64,000 nt of DNA from NCBI GenBank assembly GCA_020692215.1, contig JAIMKW010000001.1, forward strand, positions 1-64,000. The letters run 5' to 3'. Made by a program: the position numbers and the translations under genes. Below are positions 7,752-16,070 of the stretch, one piece after another. Under the pieces are notes generated by a model that was given only the letters and a program-made list of their open reading frames with translations, was not told the DNA's origin and did not search any database. Numbering within the stretch: position 1 is the first letter of the stretch; each line of letters begins with the position of its first letter. The stretch is from Sandarakinorhabdus sp. Lineage in GTDB: Bacteria; Pseudomonadota; Alphaproteobacteria; Sphingomonadales; Sphingomonadaceae.

Positions 7752-8675
7752 ATGCCATGGTCTGCCACTCTTCCCCCTGGTGCCGGAATCGGCATGAAGC
7801 CCCAGCACACAGCCCAGATTCTGGGCCATGTGCCGGGCGCGGACCGGGGCGGTCCTTTATCCTCCGCGCTGTCGTTCCTTGAAGTCCACCCGCAGAATTA
7901 TGTCTGTGCGGGCGGGCCACCCCATCGCGCGCTCTCTGCGCTGGCCGAACACTTCCCGCTCAGCTTCCACTCCGTTGGCCTGTCGCTCGGCCGCGCACAG
8001 GGGCTGGATGCCGATGAACTCGATCAGCTTGCAGCCCTTGTGGAACGCTATCGGCCGGCGCAGGTGTCCGATCATCTGGCCTGGTGTTCCGGGCCAGATG
8101 AACGCTTCCCGGATCTCCTGCCCCTGCCGATGACCGTGCGCGCACTGGAAACCGTCGCAGGCGAAGTGGGCCGTGTCCAGGATCGGCTTAAGCAGCCCAT
8201 ATTGGTCGAGAACCCATCCCGAATGCTGGCCTTTCAGGATGATGCGTTCGACGAGGCAGAGTTCCTGAACGCGCTGTCCCGCCGCACCGGCTGCGGCATC
8301 CTGCTCGATATCAACAACATCGAAGTCTCCGCACTCAACCTTGGCCTGTCGCCCTGGGATTATGTGGAGCGCATCGATCTCTCCCGGGTCGGTGAAATCC
8401 ATATGGCCGGCCATGCGCTGGAGCATCATGAAAGCGGCCCGCTCGCAATCGATGATCATGGTTCCAATCCAACAGAGCTGGGCTGGTGCCTGTTCGAGGA
8501 TGTGATCGCAAGGGCCGGGCCGATAGCAACGCTGATCGAGTGGGACACCGATGTTCCCCCGTTCGAAACGCTGGAGGCGCTCGCTGCGCGCGCTGCCGAC
8601 GTCCTGTCGAAACACCAGCAGGGCGATCAGAAACGGGGCGATCAGAAACGGGGCGCACACCATGTGGCCGCTTGA
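7752..8675 (+). CDS. bufB: DUF692 multinuclear-iron enzyme, bufferin maturase (BufB/MbnB-like)
   Basis: 307 residues from ATG 7752 behind AGAAAGG. TIM-barrel DUF692 protein of the MbnB family, non-heme iron oxygenases that remodel cysteines in RiPPs. Visible family motifs are LEVHPQNY, FHSVGLSLG, SDHLAWC, ILVENPSRM, LLDINNIEVSALN, IHMAGH, DDHGS and LIEWDTDVPPFETL, which supply the His/Asp/Glu iron ligands. It lies directly after the DUF2282 peptide and overlaps the DUF2063 partner gene by 14 bp. The C-terminus carries a duplicated pentapeptide GDQKR, encoded by a 15-bp tandem repeat. Length is normal for the family. Confidence 0.9.
   Translation: MPWSATLPPGAGIGMKPQHTAQILGHVPGADRGGPLSSALSFLEVHPQNYVCAGGPPHRALSALAEHFPLSFHSVGLSLGRAQGLDADELDQLAALVERYRPAQVSDHLAWCSGPDERFPDLLPLPMTVRALETVAGEVGRVQDRLKQPILVENPSRMLAFQDDAFDEAEFLNALSRRTGCGILLDINNIEVSALNLGLSPWDYVERIDLSRVGEIHMAGHALEHHESGPLAIDDHGSNPTELGWCLFEDVIARAGPIATLIEWDTDVPPFETLEALAARAADVLSKHQQGDQKRGDQKRGAHHVAA
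8621..8655 (+). repeat. 15-bp tandem repeat at the bufB 3' end
   Basis: The unit GGGCGATCAGAAACG occurs twice exactly (8621-8635 and 8636-8650), followed by five bases of a third copy. It is in frame and adds GDQKR twice to the BufB C-terminus. The unit length is a multiple of three, so copy-number change would not break bufB, although it sits just before the bufC start at 8662 and could alter spacing of that ribosome site. Confidence 0.85.
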
Positions 8676-9417
8676 ACAGGCGCAGCTGTCGCTGGCGCAA
8701 ACACTGGCGCACGGCCCCAATCATCTGGAGCCCGGCCTGTTTGCCGGCCCGCTCGATAGGGTTCTGCTGGGCCTGAAGGCGCACGCCAACACCATCAGCC
8801 ACGCCCGCCTCGTCGCGCTGGAAGAAACCTTCCCGCTGACGCGAGCAGCAATCGGGGCAGAGGCCTTCAACCATCTCAGCCGCGCCTATCTCGATATGCC
8901 CTTCGCCACGTCCCGCCCGCTTTTGCTGATCGGCTCGGCCTTTCCGTCCTTTCTGGCGTCGGGCGGCGAACCTGCCCCCGTCATCGATCTTGCGCGCGCC
9001 GAATGGGCCTGGCTGCTTGCCTATCATGCGGCCGAAGCGCTGCCCTTTGCGCTGGCGTCCATCGCCGGCCAGCCGGCCGAAACGATTCTGGAAACGCCGG
9101 TTCAGGCGCACCCCGCCGCCCATGTCCTCACGCTCGCGGCGCCAGCCGGGCCGGCCCTTGCCTCTCTTGGCGATGTTGCCGGCGCCCGCATTCTGCTGTT
9201 CTCCCGCCCGCAGGCCGATGTGCTGGTCACAGCGATCGAGCCGGCAGAGCGCGCCCTGTTCGCCCGGCTGCATGCGCTCGGCGGCTCCCGCCTGCCCACG
9301 GTGGGCACCCTGTTCGCCCGGCTGCTCGAAGAAGCGCCCGATGAAGACCTGCTCGCCGCCTTCCTCAGGCTCGCGCAATGCGGCGCGCTCGCCCATCCTG
9401 AAAGGATTCTCCCTTGA
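8662..9417 (+). CDS. bufC: DUF2063 partner of DUF692 enzyme (BufC/HvfC-like)
   Basis: 251 residues from ATG 8662, inside the bufB 3' end (14-bp overlap), indicating translational coupling. The N-terminal part (LEQAQLSLAQTL, then THARLVALEETFPLTRAAIGAEAF-like helices, residues about 5-90) is the DUF2063 putative DNA-binding-like domain; the rest is the alpha/beta MbnC-like part. Members of this family bind the leader of the precursor peptide and are required for the DUF692 enzyme. The C-terminal half is alanine/leucine-rich and less conserved. It overlaps the next gene by 4 bp. Confidence 0.85.
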   Translation: MWPLEQAQLSLAQTLAHGPNHLEPGLFAGPLDRVLLGLKAHANTISHARLVALEETFPLTRAAIGAEAFNHLSRAYLDMPFATSRPLLLIGSAFPSFLASGGEPAPVIDLARAEWAWLLAYHAAEALPFALASIAGQPAETILETPVQAHPAAHVLTLAAPAGPALASLGDVAGARILLFSRPQADVLVTAIEPAERALFARLHALGGSRLPTVGTLFARLLEEAPDEDLLAAFLRLAQCGALAHPERILP

Positions 9418-9860
9418 CCTTGCTGTTCGATCGCTTGCTCGCCCTTTTCGGGTCCCGCTGGCTGGAGGCGCTTGCGCTTCTTTTCACCCGGGTTACGCTG
9501 GCAGGCGTGTTCTGGCGGTCGGGGCGCACCAAGGTGGAAGACGGCAGCTTCATGACGCTCAGCGACACCACCTTCTATCTTTTCGAAGAGGAATATGCCC
9601 GCGTCCCGCTGCCGTCGGAACTCGCCGCCTACATGGCAACCTTCGCCGAGCATCTTTTCCCGCTGCTGCTGGTTATCGGCCTCGCCACCCGCCTTTCGGC
9701 GCTGGCGCTTATCGGCATGACCCTGGTGATCCAGATCTTCGTCTATCCCGAAGCCTGGTGGAGCGTGCATGCCCTGTGGATCGCGATGGCGCTGCACCTT
9801 GTCACCCGCGGCGGCGGCGGCCTTTCCGTCGACCGCCTGATCCGGAAACCGGTCGCATGA
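9414..9860 (+). CDS. DoxX family membrane protein (BufD/HvfX-like)
   Basis: 148 residues, four predicted membrane helices (LEALALLFTRVTLAGVFW, HLFPLLLVIGLATRLSALALIGM and others), with the DoxX-typical segment FWRSGRTKVEDGSF after helix 1. The only fitting start is TTG 9414, overlapping the bufC stop as TTGA, so it is probably translated by coupling. DoxX proteins commonly close DUF692/DUF2063 operons; their biochemical role there is not established. It overlaps the sigma-factor gene by ATGA. Confidence 0.82.
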   Translation: MTLLFDRLLALFGSRWLEALALLFTRVTLAGVFWRSGRTKVEDGSFMTLSDTTFYLFEEEYARVPLPSELAAYMATFAEHLFPLLLVIGLATRLSALALIGMTLVIQIFVYPEAWWSVHALWIAMALHLVTRGGGGLSVDRLIRKPVA

Positions 9861-10384
9861 CCGCCGATGAAGCCACCCTGGCCCGGCTGATGGCAGCCGC
9901 CCAGAGGGGAGACAAGGCGGCCTATCGTCAGCTGCTGGGGCTGTGCAGCGGGCTCGTCCGCCGCTTTTATCTCCGCCGCCTTCCCGAAGGCGCAATCGAC
10001 GATCTCGTGCAGGAGACGTTGATGTCCCTCCACCGCAAACGCGATAGCTGGGATCCCCAGCGGCCCTTCCTGCCCTGGCTCGCCGCCATTGCGCGCTACC
10101 GCTGGATCGATCATCTTCGCCGGGCCTACACCCGCGCCGAAGTCGGCCTCGAGGATGTGTTTGGCGTGGAAAGCGGCGAGGCGGCCATCGTCGCGCGCTT
10201 CGGCTGCGATACCCTGCTTGCGAAACTGCCCGAGGCGCAGGCAGCCGCCATCCGCGTCACGCGGATCGAGGGCCTGTCGACAACAGAGGCTGCCGCCCGG
10301 CTCGGCCAGAGCGAAAGCCTCGTCAAAGTGAATGTGCATCGCGGCCTGAAGAAGCTGGCCGCCATGGTGGAAGAAGACCAATGA
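9857..10384 (+). CDS. sigF: ECF sigma factor paired with NrsF (SigF-like)
   Basis: 175 residues from ATG 9857 (ATGA overlap with doxX). Region 2 is visible in the first 95 residues (RGDKAAYRQLL, DDLVQETLMSLHRKRDSWDP, PFLPWLAAIARYRWIDHLRR) and region 4 in the last 60 (LPEAQAAAIRVTRIEGLS, TEAAARLGQSESLVKVNVHR). No anti-sigma-like extension. It is followed by ATGA overlap with the nrsF homologue. In Caulobacter the SigF/NrsF pair responds to chromium and cadmium and controls a DUF2282 gene set. Here the pair sits inside the peptide operon itself, which would make a positive feedback loop if it recognises the promoter at 7253. Confidence 0.9.
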   Translation: MTADEATLARLMAAAQRGDKAAYRQLLGLCSGLVRRFYLRRLPEGAIDDLVQETLMSLHRKRDSWDPQRPFLPWLAAIARYRWIDHLRRAYTRAEVGLEDVFGVESGEAAIVARFGCDTLLAKLPEAQAAAIRVTRIEGLSTTEAAARLGQSESLVKVNVHRGLKKLAAMVEEDQ

Positions 10385-11025
10385 CTCGAATTAACGATGA
10401 CTTCCTCGATGGGCTGGCCGACGAACTGGAACCGGTTCGCCCGCTGTCCGATACCAGGGTTTATTTCGGCATTTTCGGCGTAGGCCTTGTGGGCATTCTG
10501 CTCGTCGCGGGCACCCTTGGTGTGCGGCCCGATGTGCTCGACGGTCCCTTGCATCCCATGTTCCTGTTCCGCGCTGCAACCCTGCTGCTGCTGGGTGGCA
10601 TCTGCGCTGTATCGGCCGCCGCCATGGCAAGGCCGGGCGTCGGCCGGGTGGGCAAGGCCTGGCTTGCGGCACTGGCGATGGCCGGCGTGGTGCCGCTCAC
10701 GGCGCTTGGCTATGCCCTGTGGGATCCCGCGCAGGCGGCCCGGGCCGTCTGGTATTGGTCCGCCATCTACTGTCTTGGCGTCAGCCTCTCGGCCGCCACC
10801 GCTTTTGCCACGGTGTTCATCCTGCACCTGCGCCGCGGTGCGCCGGTCTCGCCGCAGCGGGCCGGCCTTGTCACGGGCCTGGCCTCGGGCAGCCTTGGCG
10901 TGCTTGTCTATTCAATCCACTGCCCGTCAGACAATATCGCCTATATCGGCATGTGGTACAGCCTCGCCATCGCCATCGCCACGCTCACCTGCAGGCTCAT
11001 CGTCCCCCGCCTCATCCGCTGGTAG
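10381..11025 (+). CDS. nrsF: NrsF (DUF1109) membrane anti-sigma factor
   Basis: 214 residues, six predicted membrane helices, with a short cytoplasmic N-terminus MTRINDDFLDGLADELEPV that would bind the sigma factor. Cysteines fall at residues 131 (YWSAIYCLGV) and 181 (YSIHCPSDN), exactly the positions I recall as the two conserved, functionally important cysteines (C131, C181) of Caulobacter NrsF; both follow the DUF1109 pattern. Two further cysteines are at about 75 and 205. It overlaps the sigma gene by ATGA and is the last gene of the bufferin operon. Expected to hold the sigma factor until heavy-metal or thiol stress. Confidence 0.9.
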   Translation: MTRINDDFLDGLADELEPVRPLSDTRVYFGIFGVGLVGILLVAGTLGVRPDVLDGPLHPMFLFRAATLLLLGGICAVSAAAMARPGVGRVGKAWLAALAMAGVVPLTALGYALWDPAQAARAVWYWSAIYCLGVSLSAATAFATVFILHLRRGAPVSPQRAGLVTGLASGSLGVLVYSIHCPSDNIAYIGMWYSLAIAIATLTCRLIVPRLIRW

Positions 11026-11089
11026 CAGGGGCAGGGCCAGCTGCCAGCTCTGGCGCCGGCTCCACTCTGGCTGTTTGGCATCTGGCGGT

Positions 11090-11165
<76 letters not shown>

Positions 11166-11203
11166 GCACCCAAGAGCGACGCCCTCTAGGCGGTGGGGCG
11201 CTG

Positions 11204-11680
11204 CTAATCAACCTTCGCCCGCGCCTTCCCCAGCCGCGCCACCATCTGCCGCACCGTCAGGCCAAGCAGCGGGTGCCGCCAATCCGGGCACACCGCCAGC
11301 ATCGGGCGCAGCACGAACGCGCGAAGGTGCAGCCTTGGGTGCGGCACCTGCAGGCCGCGCGCCTGAACCACCTCCTGCCCGAAGGCCAGCAAGTCGCAAT
11401 CCAGCACCCGCTGGCCCCAGCGCTGGCCGCGCCGTCGTCCGAAATCCCGCTCGGTCTGCTTCAGCACCGCCAGCAGCGCGGTCGCACTGCCCGCCCAGCG
11501 CCCCCGCAAGGCGGCATTGGCAAAGCGCCGTTTCGATGGCCCCAGCGGCTCCGTGCGCAGGATTGGGGAAACAGCGTCCACCCTGAGCCCCGCTGCTTCC
11601 AGCGCGGCAACAGCAGCCCGAACCACGCCTTCGGGCCGTCCGTATCGGCCATGGCAGCGGTTGCTGCCCAGCCCGATCAT
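11204..11680 (-). CDS. folK: HPPK, 6-hydroxymethyl-dihydropterin pyrophosphokinase
   Basis: 158 residues from ATG 11680. Starts with the family signature MIGLGSN, then the substrate-binding segment GPSKRRFANAALRG, then ERDFGRRRGQRWGQRVLDCDLLAF (the ER.fGR..gqRw..R.lD.DlL motif carrying the two magnesium-binding aspartates), then VPHPRLHLRAFVLRP. It transfers pyrophosphate from ATP to the pterin in folate synthesis in the cytoplasm. One deviation: QRW-GQR replaces the usual RW-gPR. Transcribed alone, divergent from the uracil-DNA glycosylase gene. Confidence 0.9.
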   Translation of the reverse strand: MIGLGSNRCHGRYGRPEGVVRAAVAALEAAGLRVDAVSPILRTEPLGPSKRRFANAALRGRWAGSATALLAVLKQTERDFGRRRGQRWGQRVLDCDLLAFGQEVVQARGLQVPHPRLHLRAFVLRPMLAVCPDWRHPLLGLTVRQMVARLGKARAKVD

Positions 11681-11786
11681 CACGTCCGTCCCCCCACCGG
11701 CCCACGCCCTGTCTGAAGTCAGGGCCTTTCCGGAAGACCGCGCCTCTGCTGGCATCTGCGCGCCCCGGCTGCTAGCGAATCGCTGC

Positions 11787-12497
11787 ATGGAACCCGCCCC
11801 CCAATCTTCGAACCGCGCTGAACAGCATCCCGTGAACCCGTCTCCGGATTGCCAGATCTGCCCGCGGCTTGCAGCCCACCGCGCGATGCTGCGCACCCGC
11901 GAGCCGGCCTGGTTCAACGCGCCTGTTCCCAGCTTCGGTGATCCTGAAGCCTGGCTCGCGATTGTCGGCCTTGCGCCGGGCGAAAAGGGCGCCAACCGCA
12001 CCGGAAGGCCCTTCACCGGCGATTTCGCCGGCGTGCTGCTGTACACCACATTGATCGATCTCGGCCTTGCCACCGGATCCTACGGCGAAACACCCGATGA
12101 TGGGCTTGGCCTGAACGGGGTGCTCATCACCAATTCCGTGCGCTGCCTGCCGCCCGCCAACAAGCCCGAGCCGGCGGAAATTCATGCCTGCCGCCCGTTC
12201 CTCGAAGCGCAGCTGGCGGCCTTGCCGAAGCTCAGGGTCGTGCTTGCACTTGGCCAGATCGCCCACCAGTCGGCGGTGAAGGCGCTGGGCGGAAAGCTGC
12301 CCAAGCACCGCTTCGCCCATGCCGCGGTGCACCGCATGCACCGCGGGGTCACGCTGGTCGATAGCTATCATTGCTCGCGCTACAACCAGAACACCGGCCG
12401 GCTGACGGCAGCGATGTTCAGCGAAGCGGTCGAAGCCGCAATCGCCGCCCGAAATCCCCCAAGCTCCAACGATGCCCGGGGCGCCATCGAACCCTAG
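11787..12497 (+). CDS. Uracil-DNA glycosylase, family 5 (UdgB-like)
   Basis: 236 residues from ATG 11787. Motif 1 GLAPGEKGANRTGRPFTGD and motif 2 SYHCSRYNQNTG match UDG family 5 (as in thermophile UdgB), which removes uracil and other deaminated bases from DNA without the usual polar residue in motif 1. Cysteines in DCQICPRL and in NSVRCLPP are candidates for the [4Fe-4S] cluster. Divergent from folK (106 bp); the 3' end overlaps the convergent redoxin gene by 4 bp. Confidence 0.88.
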   Translation: MEPAPQSSNRAEQHPVNPSPDCQICPRLAAHRAMLRTREPAWFNAPVPSFGDPEAWLAIVGLAPGEKGANRTGRPFTGDFAGVLLYTTLIDLGLATGSYGETPDDGLGLNGVLITNSVRCLPPANKPEPAEIHACRPFLEAQLAALPKLRVVLALGQIAHQSAVKALGGKLPKHRFAHAAVHRMHRGVTLVDSYHCSRYNQNTGRLTAAMFSEAVEAAIAARNPPSSNDARGAIEP

Positions 12498-13027
12498 GGC
12501 GCCATCGAAATCACTTGCGCAGCGGAGGGGCGCACCTTGTAATCCTCTTCCACGCGCACGGCATTCACCTTGCCGTCCACACCCACCACGATCACGCTGG
12601 CCTTCGCCACGCCAAAGGCAAAATGGCCTTCCGGGTAAGCGGGATCGCGCAGTCCCAACCGGTCGATGTTCACCGATCCCTCGTCCGAAAGAAGGGTGTA
12701 GGACAGGCTGTTCCTGTCTGCAAAGCCCGCCAGCACGGCCGGTGGATCGTAGGTCATCGCTGCCAGCCCGTAGCCCTTGGCTGCCAGCGGCGCCTTGGCG
12801 GCCTCCAGGTCCTTCATCTGGGCCTGGCAATAGGGGCACCATTTGGCCGACCGCGTCACAACCAGCACTGTGCCCTTGCGTCCGGCAAGCGAGCCGAGGC
12901 TGCGCTGGGCGCCGGTTGAATCGCGGGCCATGAAGGATGCGGGAAAGCTGTCTCCCACAGCAGGGGCGGCCAGCACCGGCAGCGGCGCAGACAGAACAGC
13001 AAGCGTGGCGACAATCGATCGGATCAT
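12494..13027 (-). CDS. Exported AhpC/TSA-type redoxin (WCPYC)
   Basis: 177 residues with a Sec signal peptide (MIRSIVATLAVLSAPLPVLA). The mature part is a thioredoxin-fold peroxiredoxin-like domain: GDSFPASFMARDSTG, then TRSAKWCPYCQAQMKDLE with a CPYC redox pair near residues 63-66, then a PAYPEGHFAFG segment preceding the strand VIVVGVDGKV. Likely a periplasmic thiol oxidoreductase or peroxidase; the exact substrate is unknown. It lies 60 bp downstream of the kelch gene, probably with its own ribosome site (GGAGA at about 13032). Convergent with the udg gene. Confidence 0.75.
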   Translation of the reverse strand: MIRSIVATLAVLSAPLPVLAAPAVGDSFPASFMARDSTGAQRSLGSLAGRKGTVLVVTRSAKWCPYCQAQMKDLEAAKAPLAAKGYGLAAMTYDPPAVLAGFADRNSLSYTLLSDEGSVNIDRLGLRDPAYPEGHFAFGVAKASVIVVGVDGKVNAVRVEEDYKVRPSAAQVISMAP

Positions 13028-13087
13028 GGAAGTCTCCTCTGGAAACCGGGTTCGCCGCGTCGGCCGGTCTGGTTACAAACCCCAAGA

Positions 13088-14113
13088 TCAGGATGGCCTG
13101 AAGATCATGTGCGTGTCTCTGGTGGCCCGCCCGCCGGCCTCGGCAGCGCCGCCCAGCAGGTGGATCGCGCCGCCCGCCGCCACAGCGCCCAGTCCGTGCC
13201 GGGGCTCGGGCATGTGGCCATGCAGCGCCCATCGGTCCGCGGCCGGATCATAAGCGAACAGCTCGGTGTGCGCCCGGGCATCCGCGCCAAACGTCTCCCC
13301 GCCAAAGGCATAGAGCGTTCCGCCCAGAACAGCGGCTGCGTGGCCGCCGCGCCCTTCGGGCATCGGCGCCAGCCGGTCCCACCGGTCGGCTGCGGGTTCA
13401 TAAGCCTCGTGCACCGTCAGGTTGCGCATCACGCCAGCGCCGCTGATTCGCCCGCCCACAACATGCAGCCGCCCGTCGATAACGCCGGCGGCAGCGCTGT
13501 TCCGCGGGGTCGGCATCGGCGCAACACGGTCCCACCGCGCAGCGCCCGGCGCCAGCATCCACGCCGCTCCGGTATCGGCATGGTCGCCATAGCCGCCATT
13601 CGCGTCGCCGGCAGGCGTCCGCCCGCCCGCCAGATAGAGCCGGCCGGCAATCACGCCACCAACCACTTCGGCCTGCGCCACCGGAAGCGGCGGGCCATCG
13701 CGCCATTCGCCATCGGGCCTCTCCAGGATCCAGCATTGCCGCTGCATCTGCCAGATCGATGCCGGAGACGATGAGAAGCCGCCGATCGCCAGCAGCCACG
13801 GGCCAAGCTCTGCAAGGAAGGGGTGGTGCCGCTGGCCGGGCAGGTCGGGCAGTGCCTGCCACGCTGTGCCGTCGGGCGTTTTGGCAACCACCGACGCTGT
13901 CGGCCACAGCGCGCCCAGATTGGCCACAAAGCCCGGCCCGCGCGCCCGGAACCCGCCGCCCACCACCAGCTGCCCGCGCCAAAGCGCCGGGTATATTTCC
14001 TGCACTGCGAAGGGAAGTGGCACGCCGGTCTCCCAACCCGCCTTCGCCAACAGCCCGCCCCCCAGCCCGGCAGCTGCAAGCCCGCCCGCCAGAACGGCCC
14101 TGCGCGGCAGCAT
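13088..14113 (-). CDS. Exported kelch-repeat protein
   Basis: 341 residues from ATG 14113, behind GGAGG. The N-terminus MLPRRAVLAGGLAAAGLGGGLL has a twin-arginine-like signal. At least five kelch blades follow, each with a G-G doublet and a downstream W or Y: VVGGGF, LAIGGFS, YLAGGRTP, HVVGGR, YAFGGETF and HLLGGA, with PMPTPRNSAAAGV and PMPEGRGGHAAAV between blades. Predicted beta-propeller in the periplasm; ligand unknown. The start overlaps the stop of the N-carbamoylputrescine amidase gene (TGATG), so it is cotranslated with the agmatine pathway, an association I cannot explain. Confidence 0.8.
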   Translation of the reverse strand: MLPRRAVLAGGLAAAGLGGGLLAKAGWETGVPLPFAVQEIYPALWRGQLVVGGGFRARGPGFVANLGALWPTASVVAKTPDGTAWQALPDLPGQRHHPFLAELGPWLLAIGGFSSSPASIWQMQRQCWILERPDGEWRDGPPLPVAQAEVVGGVIAGRLYLAGGRTPAGDANGGYGDHADTGAAWMLAPGAARWDRVAPMPTPRNSAAAGVIDGRLHVVGGRISGAGVMRNLTVHEAYEPAADRWDRLAPMPEGRGGHAAAVLGGTLYAFGGETFGADARAHTELFAYDPAADRWALHGHMPEPRHGLGAVAAGGAIHLLGGAAEAGGRATRDTHMIFRPS

Positions 14114-14961
14114 CAGATATCCTCCGCAAGCCGGCCGTAAAGGCCGGGCCGCCGGTCGCGGAAGAAGCCGAAGGCGGCGCGGTGCCGCGCGATCTCGGCC
14201 AGATCGAACCCCGCCGTGATCACGCCCTCGCGCGCTGTGTCCATTTCCGCCACCATGTCGCCGCGCTGGTTGCAGATAAAGCTGTTGCCATAGAATTCCT
14301 GGCCGGATTCGCTGCCCACCCTGTTGGCGGCCACCACCGGCACCACATTGCTCACCGAATGGCCAACCATGGCGCGCACCCACAGCCGGCGCGTATCCAG
14401 CTCCATATCATGCGGTTCGGTGCCGATTGCTGTTGGAAACATCAGGATGTCCGCACCCATCAGCATCATGGCGCGTGCGGTTTCAGGGTACCATTGGTCC
14501 CAGCAGATCCCCACGCCGATCACGCCATGGGGTGTCGGCCAAACCTTGAATCCCGTGTTTCCGGGCCGGAAGTAGAATTTCTCCTGATAGCCAGGGCCAT
14601 CGGGGATGTGGCTCTTGCGATAGACGCCCTGCACCATCCCGTCGTCGCCGATGAAGGCCAGCGAGTTGTAATAATGCTGTCCGTCCCGTTCGAAGAAGCT
14701 GGTCGGGATGAAGATGCGCTCGGCCCGCGCCACGTCGCGCGCAGCCTGCACGGCCGGATGGCTCCCAACAGGGGCGGCGGTTGCGAACAGCGATTCATCC
14801 TGCGTCACGCAGAAATAATGCCCCTCGAACAATTCGGGCGGCAGCACCACCTTCGCCCCCTGCGCGGCGGCCTCGCGCACCAGACGCATCGCCTTTGCGA
14901 TATCGGCATCGCGTGCGCCCGACATCGCCATCTGCACTGCACCCACCTGCATCATGCTCAA
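14113..14961 (-). CDS. aguB: N-carbamoylputrescine amidase
   Basis: 282 residues, nitrilase superfamily. The catalytic triad is visible: Glu in LPPELFEGHYFC, Lys in YRKSHIPDGPGY, Cys in GICWDQWYPE. The sequence around EKFYFRPGNTGF and GTEPHDMELDTR is typical of N-carbamoylputrescine amidase, which hydrolyses N-carbamoylputrescine to putrescine, CO2 and ammonia in the cytoplasm. It overlaps the upstream agmatine deiminase gene by ATGA and the downstream kelch gene by TGATG. Length is normal. Confidence 0.93.
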   Translation of the reverse strand: MSMMQVGAVQMAMSGARDADIAKAMRLVREAAAQGAKVVLPPELFEGHYFCVTQDESLFATAAPVGSHPAVQAARDVARAERIFIPTSFFERDGQHYYNSLAFIGDDGMVQGVYRKSHIPDGPGYQEKFYFRPGNTGFKVWPTPHGVIGVGICWDQWYPETARAMMLMGADILMFPTAIGTEPHDMELDTRRLWVRAMVGHSVSNVVPVVAANRVGSESGQEFYGNSFICNQRGDMVAEMDTAREGVITAGFDLAEIARHRAAFGFFRDRRPGLYGRLAEDI

Positions 14962-15965
14962 GCCTCCGCGTCTGTGGCGCCCGGCAGCCCGGATTCAACC
15001 GGCCTGGTCGGCACCTGCTGGGTGATGCAGTGGAAACTGCCGCCGCCTGTCAGGATATGGTTGGCCCGCAGCCCGGTTACCATGTGGCGCGGAAAACAGC
15101 GCTTCACACCCGCCACCGCGGCCTTGTCATTGGCCGCACCATAAAGAGGCACCACAACTTGCCCGTTTGCCACGATCCAGTTCATGTAGGATGCCGGCAC
15201 CAGCGCGCCATCCACCTCGAACCGGCCCACCGATGGAATATCGGCCACCGCCAGCCCGGCGGCGCGCACCCGGTCGCGCGCATCGGCAAACACGGCGGCG
15301 TTGGGGTCATCCGCGCCGTCAGCCACCGGCACCGCCACGGTTCCCGGCGCCACAAAGCGCGCCAGATTGTCGACATGGCCATCGGTATGGTCGTTCAGCA
15401 GCCCGTCGCCCAGCCACACCACCCGCCGCGCGCCCAGTGCGTCTGCCAGCGCGCGCTCGGCAACAGCCTTTGTCCATCCGGCATTGCGGTTGGGGTTCAG
15501 CACACACTGCTCGGTCGTCAGCAGCAGCCCGCCGCCATCAAACTCCACCGCCCCGCCCTCCAGCACGAAATCCTGCGGCTCGACCGCGGCCGCCATCAGC
15601 CCGGCAACATGGGCGCCCACCGTGTCGTCGCCGGGCAGATCATATTTCCCGCCCCAGCCATTGAATCGGAATCGCACACAGCTTTCGGGCCCGGTGAAGA
15701 TCGGGCCGGTGTCGCGCAGCCAGATGTCGCCAAAGCCGATCCGGAAGATTTCGGCGGCATGGCCAACGCTCGCCATTGCGGTTTCAAACGCCGCATCGCC
15801 ATCGGCCAGCAACTTCACCGGCACCGTGCGCGAAAGCTGCCGCACCATGGCGGCCACTTCGGCCTGCGCCGGCGCAAGGTTGTCCTCCCACAACGTGGCG
15901 TCCGAGGGAAAGGCGGTGAACAGCGCGCGCTGCGGCGCCCATTCGGCGGGGGGGATTCGGCTCAT
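14958..15965 (-). CDS. aguA: Agmatine deiminase
   Basis: 335 residues from ATG 15965. Peptidyl-arginine-deiminase fold: N-terminal PPAEWAPQRALFTAFPS, FGDIWLRDTGPIF, NDHTDGHVDNLARF and the C-terminal nucleophile in GGGSFHCITQQVP (Cys). Converts agmatine to N-carbamoylputrescine and ammonia. First gene of the aguA-aguB-kelch operon. An additional 26 codons upstream are open but not conserved. Divergent from a small membrane protein gene. Confidence 0.93.
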   Translation of the reverse strand: MSRIPPAEWAPQRALFTAFPSDATLWEDNLAPAQAEVAAMVRQLSRTVPVKLLADGDAAFETAMASVGHAAEIFRIGFGDIWLRDTGPIFTGPESCVRFRFNGWGGKYDLPGDDTVGAHVAGLMAAAVEPQDFVLEGGAVEFDGGGLLLTTEQCVLNPNRNAGWTKAVAERALADALGARRVVWLGDGLLNDHTDGHVDNLARFVAPGTVAVPVADGADDPNAAVFADARDRVRAAGLAVADIPSVGRFEVDGALVPASYMNWIVANGQVVVPLYGAANDKAAVAGVKRCFPRHMVTGLRANHILTGGGSFHCITQQVPTRPVESGLPGATDAEA

Positions 15966-16070
15966 GCAACGGGCCTCTACAGGCACCCACATTGATAATC
16001 CACACGCACGCCCCATATGGCTGCGCCGAGAGAGCGGGACCACCAGGTTGCCAGAAAGACAAAACCACAG

